From: Toxoplasma gondii ME49
Lineage: Eukaryota; Apicomplexa; Conoidasida; Eucoccidiorida; Sarcocystidae
DNA: 64,000 bases
Direction of reading: 5' to 3'
NCBI RefSeq assembly: GCF_000006565.2
Contig: NC_031478.1
Span: 1,595,874-1,659,873 of the forward strand
Below the pieces are notes generated by a model. That model was given only the letters and a program-made list of their open reading frames with translations. It was not told where the DNA came from and made no database searches. The first letter of the stretch is position 1; every line of letters begins with the position of its first letter. Positions 26,298-35,994 of the stretch are shown piece by piece. A program made the translations under genes and the position numbers.

Positions 26298-27263
26298 ATG
26301 GGTAAAACACTCGAGCCTTCCAATTCATGCGTTTTTGCATGCGGGTGCGTTCACGCAACACCTCGACGACGTTACTTATACATCACAGATGGCACTTGGT
26401 TTGACCCGGTGACAGAAAGGCGAATGAACTTTCCGCAGGTAACCTCGTGCTGCATGCGCGCAGTTCTCTTGACGACGGTCCAGGCACACACCTGTACACC
26501 GGCAGGCGCCTTCTATCTGAACCTAACGACACGAAGCCACTCTGAGCAACTGAGAGTCTGCACCGGATTTTCACAAATAACCGAGGCAAAAGAAGGCTGC
26601 GGTCACCAAAAGGGAAGGGCACATCTTTGGAGTCCTTCTGTATATCCTGCTACTGTCACGGTCTTTGACCGATACTAACTCAGCTACCGAAGCCTTTTCT
26701 GTGCGGCACATGAGGATACCATCATGTGTACGTCTTGCTGTCTAGGACACGCCCCCCACTGTATCTACAGCCAACACAGGGAACCAGGTAAAAGCCTCCA
26801 AAATCGGTCGCCTCGCACACACATACGCACTACGCATGGAACGACACATTTGCTTCTCCGTCTAAATGAAACAGATACGTCTCTCTGAAATAACTCCTTT
26901 CATAACTGCTAGGAGCCTGGCTGGAGTCGAACGACAGACACAAGCGCCTGTGTCTGGTTGAACGTTCGTCTTGCACGTCGACAAGAGAGGCACATTTCCA
27001 GAATTCCTCTTTTTATACGCATAGTTGAAATGAACACTATCAACATGTGTGTGCATTTGCATATATATATATATATATACGTAATATATTTAAGTGAATA
27101 CATATATATATATATATATATATATTGAAATCCGTAAATAAATAAATATATATAGAGAGATAGTTAGATATTATATTTCTTGCTGTTTGGACAGCCTCCC
27201 GCACCTCCGCTTACCTTGCCAGACGACAAGTATGAGTTGCCAGACTTCCTCCTGGCTCTCTAG
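26298..27263 (+). CDS. Small three-exon protein (about 83 residues), unrecognised
   Basis: Function not recognised. Exons 26298-26438, 26746-26787 (14 codons) and 27195-27263 have clean GT-AG borders and keep phase 0 throughout, giving about 83 residues. The first exon contains Cys residues and a well-formed block, YITDGTWFDPVTERRMNFPQ. Exon 2 is Thr/Pro-rich, and exon 3 reads PPAPPLTLPDD then KYELPDFLLAL before TAG at 27261. The ATG chosen is the first in frame; the open frame extends upstream of it and an acceptor-like CAG ends at 26276, so an additional 5' exon is possible. Intron 2 contains a long (AT)n repeat. The exon structure argues for a real gene, while the small size leaves doubt. 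Confidence 0.5.
27059..27162. repeat. (AT)n / AAAT-rich microsatellite
   Basis: Two long alternating AT runs (about 27059-27079 and 27101-27125) are followed by AAAT and TATA repeats and a short GA run. It lies in intron 2 of the small plus-strand gene, just upstream of the acceptor of its last exon. Length is likely to vary between strains. Confidence 0.85.
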
Positions 27264-27782
27264 AGCAGCGGCTTGGTGGATGCACGAAAAGCGTTTCCTG
27301 TAAAAGAGAAACGAGAACACCTCGAAGGCACCCTCCTTCATGAACTTGTGCGATGCTTCACTTTGAGTTGTCCCGTTGTGCATCTGATCTATGTCTCCGA
27401 AATGTACCTCCGAATGCAAAGCGCTTGTAGACGAAAACGAAGAGCTGAAAGCGCTTCTGGATCCCTTGGACTCTCTCTGCGTTTCCCTTCGCCTCTCCTC
27501 GCGGGCGGGAGACGGACAGTTGCCACGCTCTATCCCTCTCTCCACTTCTTGAGAACGTGGCAGCGCCCCCCTCATCATGCCTGTTCGTTCTCTCTCCAGC
27601 TCTCTGCGAGCATCTCTTTCTCGCATAATCGCTGAGACAAACGCCAGAAGGAGAGCGTGCATGTCTCTCTCCATCAACCGGCCTCGTCCTGGGAGAAGAG
27701 TGGGGCGATACCTCCCGCGCCACAAATCCCCAAAGCGCTTGACAGCGCGCCCTGACTGGAGTCCAGGGCCGGAGTGGAACAT
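27171..27782 (-). CDS. Doubtful 203-codon ORF antisense to the small gene's last exon
   Basis: An ATG-started frame of 203 codons on the minus strand. It is rich in Arg/Glu (a helical block RERDARRELERERTGMMRG) and then Ser-rich, which resembles ordinary coding sequence of this genome. Inside it are a good donor-like GTACAT after codon block SALHSE and a good acceptor-like TCTTTTACAG, so it may be spliced. Its 3' end overlaps the last exon of the plus-strand gene (27195-27263) in antisense, and the opposite strand at about 27400-27480 also reads as a coiled coil (DENEELKALLD). Both readings cannot easily be real; the plus gene has the better splice support. Confidence 0.2.
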   Translation of the reverse strand: MFHSGPGLQSGRAVKRFGDLWRGRYRPTLLPGRGRLMERDMHALLLAFVSAIMRERDARRELERERTGMMRGALPRSQEVERGIERGNCPSPAREERRRETQRESKGSRSAFSSSFSSTSALHSEVHFGDIDQMHNGTTQSEASHKFMKEGAFEVFSFLFYRKRFSCIHQAAALESQEEVWQLILVVWQGKRRCGRLSKQQEI

Positions 27783-30566
27783 CGAGGCCGAGAAAAGGAA
27801 GGAAAAATTGACAAGAGTCTGCCGGAGGAGGATCAGCGAGAAGATATAGAGTAGAAGAAGTCCAGGTGCACTCGCACAACCAGAGGCAGGTGGGAGGAAG
27901 AATTAGAGGCAGGGCAACAACGCAAAGAGTTCAAGTCACTAACACGCCTTCTACTACAACTATACGGGACGTCGCAAACCTACAGAGAAAGAACTAGTCG
28001 TTCCGTTCTAATGCCACGTGGTATCCACGGTGAACGAAATAGGCGGAAAGAGCGTCAATATGTTATGCAGTGCCATAAGAGATGGTTACGAAGAGCGAAG
28101 AGGGATGAGAGAGCGGTCAGCAAAGGAGGAGATGAGGAGGAAAAGTCTGAAAGCGATCAACGATATCGGGCCGATTGTCCGGCTAGGGTTAGAAAAGCAG
28201 ACGAACTCTCGGTCTCGCCTTCTGAATCACATGTCGCTTCCATTTATGTCGCTCAATACTCGCCGATAAAAACTAAGGCACTCTAACTGTTTTCACGGTT
28301 CGCTCCCGCCTGCTTGGGAAAAAACAAAGTGTAGGTGTGCTCTGAAGGACAAAGAAAACACCCGGGTCCGATCTGCAAGCCTGCAACGACAACGGAGGGG
28401 AACAAGACATGAACGGGAGTCGACGTCTTCATGGATGGGATGAGGACCAAGACACTTCCGGAAAGCGGGCGTCTTAAACAGGAAACAGCGAGAAATCGTT
28501 CCGATTCAGACGAAACATATCTCGCCTTCGCACGGTGTCGGAACGCGGATGTCTCGATGCTTTTGACGATGGTTGTTGCCGCAACCGCTTGGCAGAAATT
28601 CACGGGCTGGAAAAGGGCCTCTGAACCACACTTTGAGCAGAACACAAATGTCCCACGCACTCTTCTTGATAAACAACCTACCAGCCGGGAAAAAAACTTT
28701 TTAAAGAGGGAATACTCCCGAAGAGTCGGTTGCCAATCGTCAGAAGTTTGAATCTTGCATGTCGCTGTCTCCCGAATGGATGTACCACCATGATGCAACA
28801 AGGAGCAAGAGATGCAGAGTTAGCAGAAGACCGAGGAGCCCTGATTTTCCTTGTAGTTTAAAAATAACCACGGTTTTGAGGTCACACGGGCTTCCACCTA
28901 CCATCTGGTTGCTTCTGCTGTCGACCCGCCGCTTTCATCCGACTCAGACAGCGCCACATACTCTCGAGGGAGGCATGCCAACACGCTGTCTCAAGGCCGA
29001 CTCTCTACGCCCTCATGTCAGGTTGATTGGCATCATGCCTTTGAAGAGCTATTCAGGAAAATACAGCAGTTATGAGAAGAGACAGTTAGACCAAATTCTA
29101 CAACGAAGAAGTGTCGTTGCTGCCTAGACCCTGGCAAAGTTGGTTGATGCGGAATTGAGTTGTTGGTTGTGGGTTAATCTTTTGTCCCAGATGAGGAGTA
29201 AACAAGCAACCCATTCGGGTAAACATTATACTGGGTACGTTTTAATGTCACCTTACCACAGGCATGGGAGCGATGACATTCTATTATGTAGATTCTTTCA
29301 TTGCAAGCAACAGAGTTTTCACGCTCTCTAGAGTGCCTGTCTAACCGCTCAAGGAAGATCTTATCCTGTTCACGATTTAAGAGACGTAAAGGTGACAACA
29401 TATTATGCGGCGTTGGAATGAATTACATATAAAACCGGCGACTGATCGAAAATCGTGTTGTATGATAGACGTGTATATAAAGCTAGTAGTGCTGTTCATG
29501 TTCCTTGTATCTATTTAGAGCACTGCTTCCTTAGGATCAGACACAAAGGGGTATAGCGAGCATTGGTTTTGAGGAAGGAGTGGCCAGCTTTCTTTCCGGA
29601 AAGCTGCGAGAGAGTGATGTAGAAAAAATCGTCGTTCGGTACTGCTGAGAGTGACTGGTGTGTGCTCCAATAGAACGAGGCTCGCATAGCAACGTAGAAT
29701 AACCCTCCTGCACCTACGTTGACCTACGACATCGCAAGCGCCAGCAGGTTGCTTGCATACCCGCTGAGAACAGCAACGATGGTAGATGTGGCAATGGTCT
29801 ATTCACAGAAAATGGCACACATTACAGTCATGTTATTGACAGTGCTCTCTTGTGATACTTTTGTCCGGGTATATCTTGCTATCTAAATAATGACTTACCA
29901 GTAAACTATTCATCTGAGAGTAATTCCAAAGATACAACCCGGCTACAGAGTCGTTACTACACGAACCGCAAATGCTTTCCGCCACCTTATCCTGGAAGGT
30001 GCATGTGCCCGTTGTGTGGCCGAGGCACGCCATTTAGAATCGTAGTGCCCAACGAGGCAAGGGCAACGGGCCTCCAGGGAACCAAATCATCGCGAAGTGA
30101 CTAACTTATCGGAGATCCAAGAGTTAGTTTCCAAGCGGAATCATCAGCAAAGAAGCGTGCATTTTCCCTCAAATCAAGCGCATATAGTGCTGTTCATGTC
30201 GCTCCAACAAAGCCGCTTGACCTCTGCCGTGCGGAAAGTGCAAGGGATTGCTGGCGGAGCTCCTTGATTCAGCGGCAACTGTGGCAGAAATGCTCGGGCT
30301 CACACGCGAACTTGCACCACAGAGACGCAGACAGTTTGTTCTGTAAATACTCACACGAACACACCGTCTGCGTGGCTTGTTCCTTGTCTCGTGGACAAGA
30401 TGGTACCCCTGTACGGAAATCGCAAACTGGCGTTCTGCCGGAACAGACGCCAGCCAATCCCGGCGCCTGACCCGGACAGTAACCTCATAGGGGTCTCCAA
30501 GAAATCCCAAGAAAGAAACGTTTTTCAGTCGTTGTACTCTACGTCACCGTTGTGGAGGTGTCCCCG
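27783..30566. other. Intergenic region with no supported gene
   Basis: About 2.8 kb. The part at 27800-28270 is strongly purine-rich on the plus strand (T/C-rich on the minus), as in leaders or introns of minus-strand genes here. The frames at 28283-28801 (-), 28431-28751 (+) and 28759-29127 (+) overlap each other and have no motif. From 29140 to 30566 I see only short frames. The 3' UTR of the gene ending at 30567 should lie at its right end. Confidence 0.5.
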
Positions 30567-32108
30567 TTAGTGGAACCGCGAGGATGCAACCACTGGCACG
30601 GCCTCGAGTTCCACCTCCTCTTCATCACCCACTGAAATGTCTTGCCCCTCTTCCGGCTCCACAAAGAGCCTCTTGGCGATTTCGAGCCGCCGGCTCCTGC
30701 TGGAGCGCGTCCGACTTCGTCGACTCGTGGTCGTTGGTACATCGGTGTCCAGTGGCCTGATCAAGAGCTCCTCGAGATCGAGATTAAGCTTGGCGTCATC
30801 AATTCTTTTCTTTTGTGCTGCGACCTGCTTCTTCCGCTTCTTCAGATGCAGCCCGAGGACAGCGGCACCCACAAGTGCACAGATCAACGCGACACCGAGA
30901 CTCAGCTTGGCGCTCGAGGGTATATCTGACACGAACGCGGACGACCCTGTGGGGATTGACAGTAGGCTTTTTTCACGGAAGAGAGCGGCGTCAGTCCGTT
31001 TTTCCTCTTTGCGGTCGCTATGCAACTTGGCTGTGGCCTGGTCGACCGCGCCACGCAGCATCCTGTAGAGATCTGGGTCCGCACGATCCATGATGTAGGG
31101 ATTCACCATGCGCTCGAGAATCGCCTCCTCAAGGTACGCGACTCCGATGCCTAGTGAACCCATCGCTACTCGGTCTTCCGGGGTAAATTCGTCTAGAGCA
31201 TCCACCACGCGCTTTCTCGCCTCCTCTCTCGCAATATCCAACACTTCCTGGACTTGCTGGTCTTTGTCGTCCCACATGAGCGCCCGACTGAATCTGATCG
31301 GTGTGTGGAAATCGATCTTCTCCTTCAGGGAGGTCAAATACTTTTCGCGGTTGGCCTTTAGGTCCGTGAAGAACTCTGCGACTGCATGGAGCGCGTTAGT
31401 GGTTTCGTCTGACGGGGATATGACTTCAACGTTGGACAGTCGGGATGCCACGAGCTGCCTCAGTTCAGCAGATACGTTGACGTCTTTAAGCTTGAAAGCC
31501 AATTCCGGGTCTTCTTTCTTGAGGTCCGCCATCGCACGCTTTTCTACATCGACAACGAATTTCTGAAATATACTTTTGACAACTTCCTCGACGTCAAATT
31601 TCGGTGCATCGGGTTTAGCCTGTTTCCACACCCAGGGTCGTCGAGTTGGTTGCGGAGTCGCCGCCGGTGGCTGTGCGATCGTCAAGTCGAGGACCATGCC
31701 CTTCACGCTGAGTCTCTCGCCAAGTTCCACAAGTTTTCTTGTCCGCGCTTCACGAGCAGGACCATCCAGAATGAGGGTTTTGGCGATGGAATACATCGTG
31801 CTCCTAGGAATACCCGCGAAACCTAATCCCCCCTCCTTACTCGCCTCGACCTCATCCGGAAGCGATGCGTCCGGAGTGATCTGGACAGCCACATCCTCCG
31901 TGGGAGGCCCGTCGTCTGAAGCCACAACGTTCGCGTAAAAGGCACTGCAAGTCACACTAAGCAAAAGAAAGAGGATCGAGAGCTGACGGGTGAAACTTAC
32001 GCCCTGGTGGCGCCCCGACAGGGCGGGGAGCCAAGTTTGCCGGCGCAGTCGGGATGCCTGCATGGCGAGGAAACCACGCCGTTGATTGTGAAGCAAAGAA
32101 GCTGTCAT
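30567..32108 (-). CDS. Intronless secreted/membrane protein, candidate secretory-organelle protein
   Basis: Function not recognised. One uninterrupted frame gives 513 residues from ATG 32108, or 498 from an in-frame ATG at 32063. From the second start, a basic segment is followed by a strong hydrophobic core (LSILFLLLSVTCSAFYANVVA) and an acidic Asp/Glu stretch, as in a cleaved signal peptide. The middle is charged and helical (for example KFDVEEVVKSIFQKFVVDVEKR and QQVQEVLDIAREEARKRVVDAL). Near the C-terminus is one membrane span (KLSLGVALICALVGAAVLGLHL) followed by a Lys/Arg cluster, then an Arg/Ser-rich and finally acidic tail. Signal plus C-terminal span plus no introns fits a dense-granule, rhoptry or micronemal protein of a coccidian, but the compartment is inference. 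A sequence RKLVE after the signal resembles, weakly, the RxLxE export cleavage motif. Confidence 0.75.
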   Translation of the reverse strand: MTASLLHNQRRGFLAMQASRLRRQTWLPALSGRHQGVSFTRQLSILFLLLSVTCSAFYANVVASDDGPPTEDVAVQITPDASLPDEVEASKEGGLGFAGIPRSTMYSIAKTLILDGPAREARTRKLVELGERLSVKGMVLDLTIAQPPAATPQPTRRPWVWKQAKPDAPKFDVEEVVKSIFQKFVVDVEKRAMADLKKEDPELAFKLKDVNVSAELRQLVASRLSNVEVISPSDETTNALHAVAEFFTDLKANREKYLTSLKEKIDFHTPIRFSRALMWDDKDQQVQEVLDIAREEARKRVVDALDEFTPEDRVAMGSLGIGVAYLEEAILERMVNPYIMDRADPDLYRMLRGAVDQATAKLHSDRKEEKRTDAALFREKSLLSIPTGSSAFVSDIPSSAKLSLGVALICALVGAAVLGLHLKKRKKQVAAQKKRIDDAKLNLDLEELLIRPLDTDVPTTTSRRSRTRSSRSRRLEIAKRLFVEPEEGQDISVGDEEEVELEAVPVVASSRFH

Positions 32109-35100
32109 CCCTTTCCTCGATGAATCGGACAAATGAACAGGTAGAAAACCGGATTGGTGCTTCTCGTCAACGGTGCTGACGGCGCATCCTCCAGTGATCC
32201 AGAACGGTCCCGGCGCTGTCACGTCTCCCTCTCCCCCCGTACAACATTCTACGGAGCGGCTGCGATTCTCTTCGGGTGAAAAAAAGGCGAATAGGCTCCT
32301 CCAGAGGTGGTGAAATGCGTGTGTGATAGTTTTTTCACTATGCAGGCGTGTGTCATCCCCTCACCACGAATCCTCACAGAGGATGAGGTGGCAACGGTAG
32401 CACAAGTGCACCAGAGGAAGGAGGAACCGAGTAGAACGCGGCAACAGGTGGGTAGCTCTGCAAGGTCGGAACGTGCCAGGGTCGGAAATTGAGCTCGGAT
32501 ATGTCAGAAAAAATTGGAAAGTACACAAGAAAGAGGGAAATTCACTGAGAGTCCCTGGAGTTCAGCATTTGCCCAGGCGCCACCGCAAACAAGACCAGCT
32601 CCCCCCACGGCTTTCGGTATGCAGTCTGCGTTGGCACGGTGTAATCGGGCCTCGGTGCAATTATGGGAGCCCCATTTTCAACCCGTTGGCAACTCGGCCC
32701 CGTCAACTTTAAACGGCCACAAAACGGACCCTGCGCGACAACTACTGCAGAAAACAGGTTTTTGTCTTCGTTGCGGGTACTCGTTGTTGTTATTGTGGTT
32801 GTTGTTACCCAGTTGTGTTGTTAAGAGTTTATAGGGGGGTGGTTGGGACCACACACGAAATTTGTCTCGGCGTACAACCACTTCTGTATGCCCGCTTGCG
32901 CGTATGATCCTGAACAGGTAAAGCGCGCTGAGCATCGGGAGCAGTTCCCTTCTGAAAAAGCCGTGAGAAAACCTGCATACCGCGTGCGATTACTTGGTAT
33001 GTGGCCGGTACGTCAATTCTACCTGTCGGTAGCACTTACCTCAGCAGGGAGGAGTTGGAAATAGGGATGCATCCATTGCTGATTTATGAACACTCGCAAA
33101 AAGACGCGACAAATTCTGGAATGGCACCACGGAAAATGGGGCTCCTCCTCTATCGTTGTGGAAGGAAGTGTAACTTGACAGCATGAAGCATTTGCACAGC
33201 GATGATATTAGCTACGCCTGCGCCGCAACGGCGGTGCCAAAATCATAAATATCTAGACAAAAAGAAGACATTAATGTCTGCTGTTGCAGCGACAGCTACA
33301 GCGAATTATCATTAAACATGCCTCTTGGATCGTCCGGCCCTTTTTTGACCAGCGTCATGAACAGTCACCGCTGCGATAAAATAACCGGGTTACTCGCTAT
33401 AAGGAATGTGGCAGTGTAACGTACTTATCAGCTCGCTGCATCCCCTGTCGTTAGTGATAGCCCGAATGTAACTTCCCTATTTGTCACCGTGTCAGACAAA
33501 GCGACTTGACACAACGTAGAGGGCATGAGATCTGTTTCCGCGTTTCGGATGGTGCTTTGAAGTACGTTCGCCCACCGCAACTTTGACAAAACTTGCCTGA
33601 CAAGCTTGTGGGTCTGGTACGAGTCTCGCCAAACACTAGGAGCTACACATTTTAATCCTCGTTATCATGAAGCTGCGCGTTGCCTCATCTGGTTTTGTGC
33701 TCATGGCTTCGAAACTATCACGTAGTTGATCGAGCCTGCCATGGCGCCAATTGGGGTCAACTGCGCTGATAGAAGTACGCACAGGTCGCTCTACCTGTCA
33801 CTGGGGGGAAACACGGTATCTTCATTCATGTGAATGTATGCGTTGTTATCGCTACCCGTTCAAAAGATCTGATCGGATGGTGAAACCCTGTTTTTGCTTT
33901 CAGTGAAAAGAAGAAATTCCCTCATTGTAGTCGTATTGCACAGGCTGCTGACAGGGCCAAGCTGTTCAGCTGCGAGTTGTGGACGAGGCAGAAATACGTT
34001 TGTTCCCGTAAGGCCAGCTTTTCTCGTGTTAGCTCGCAACGCTGTGTCTAGACCTTGCTAGAGGACAGCGTCGGTGACTACATTTCACATTAGGGGAAGC
34101 TTCCGCCCGCTACTGCCAACTTTTGGCGTTCAGTGGCCGTGCATGGAGGTCAAGAGGTGCACAGAATTCGAGGCAGTCACCCCCGGGGGACCAGTGCGTT
34201 AGTTGAACTGTCTTTCTCACGGTGGTGAGCATCACTGTGTGACTTGTGGAAGTCAGGAGTTGCTTCCTTGCCGAATCTGACTCCTGCATTTGACACCGGC
34301 GTGGACACGCTCACGAGGGATCTGGGGCTGTTCCTTGCTACTCACTGCGGTTTTGAACGGGAGGGCCCCGAACAGACCGCTTCTAGTACTCTTGCGAGAC
34401 TGACCACCACGACTGTTTGCGTCGATGGGCCCTTAGACAAAAGTGAGAGCCCTTCCAACCATTAGGCATGACTCATCCTATGCGGTGCAGTAACCCTGCA
34501 AAACGAACCTTAATAATTAACAAAAACAGTGGTAACTCTGTTTCGAGTTCAGACTCCCATCTAAACGCCCTACCAGTCCCAGATATTTCAGATGCCACCC
34601 AAAGAATTGGTCATTCGTTCCATTTCTCTAGCCGTTTCCAACTCGGACACCAAATCTGTGGTAGTCTACCCGCCTACAGTCAACAATGCAAAGCATTGCC
34701 GCTTGTGCTCGTGCGTCAGAACTTATTGAGCAGTCAACACGCCGGTTTTGTGGGTTCGCTCTCTGATAAATTTGCTTTCTCCAGACAAGTCCCTGGAGCA
34801 GCCGACGATGATATTAAAGTGCTGCGTTACAAAAGATGGAAGCAACAGGACTCCTTTTGTGCTAAACGGTGAGTAAACTGTAGTGGGAACACACATTGCT
34901 GACAAGGAACACACATGAAATGCATGTCGTGAAAGCTATTCCAAGGGCTCCGATTATTGCAGTGCCTCGTGTAGCCGGTTGAGACCCAGTTAAGCTGGTC
35001 ATCTGTTTCAGCGTACCAATCCATCCTCTTGCAGGTTAGATCGCTGCACGCAAAATAATGAAGAACATTTAGTGAAGCGATAACTCACAACAAGAACGTT

Positions 35101-35994
35101 TCGGAGTGGTTGTCCACTGTGTATACGTTTCTTCTGAAGGTATATTCGCGTCTTTGCTTCCCAGCAGCAAGTGTTTCAGAACATGTTGACGACCGCCTAG
35201 CCGGCTCCGGAACTTTGCCCGAGATCAGCATCCGCAGTGTATCCAATCTTCCCTACGTCCATGTGTCAAGATTTTGTACGCACTGTGGTGAATGCCAAAA
35301 TCGCGGCTTCTCTGAGGTCTCTCATTTCTTCAGCTTTCCCTTACCCCGCAAAGTCAGGGACTGGTTTTTTTCTGCCGTGTCTCTCCCATTGCATGCACGG
35401 GATTCACGAATTAGCGGCCGCGCGTCAAGTGTTTCGGCGGGTCCACAGTACTGCGATTTGATCTTATTTCTGTGATTTAGGTCACCCCGAGTCAAAATAT
35501 GAATGGACCCGCTTTGATTCAGAATGAATCTTCACCACAGGAGTCCGGTGAAAATATGGTCTACTCTTGTGTATTGTTTTGCTTTTCAACAGCGTCGCAT
35601 GCCCGCCTCTCACAGGTGACGAGCGCTGCATCCATCCTGGAATTTTAAAACTTCCCGAATGGCTGTAGTCCCGTGAACTTCCCTCAACATTTTTCGTTTC
35701 TCTCATGTGCGTTTGACGTGCAAACGTCGATGCTGTTTTTTACTTTGTAGTCTTGAGGTTGCTTTCTCAACACGCAAGTTTACAGTCAACAGCTCTCGAG
35801 TTCCTCTACGTAAATGTTACAAGGTTGTGTTAAAGATTCTGAATAAGTTCAGTGCATCGTCGCATCGGCTGTACCTTGAAACAGGTATATCCTTTCGACG
35901 TTACTGTGCCTCCGATTTGTTGTGACCTCTCTTTCCTCGCCGTGGGCATCTTGTGCCCACCCGATTCGCTGAGATTGTATTGCTTCCCTCGAGA
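32109..35994. other. Long divergent intergenic region
   Basis: About 3.9 kb between two genes pointing away from each other, so it should hold two promoters and 5' UTRs. A frame at 34468-34872 (+, ATG start, 134 codons) ends beside a donor-like GGTGAGT but has no motif and no matching downstream exon. A frame at 35110-35475 (+) is similar. The stretch 33180-34100 has no long frame at all. A promoter role is inferred from the gene orientation only. Confidence 0.5.

Noticed and set aside
28283..28801. A 173-codon minus-strand frame containing FCSKCGSEALF, considered as a zinc-finger exon
   Set aside because: Only one Cys pair, a competing plus-strand frame over the same bases, and no in-phase splice partner.
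34468..34872. A 134-codon ATG frame ending near GGTGAGT, considered as a first exon
   Set aside because: No downstream exon in matching phase and no motif; the next supported gene has its own start at 35995.
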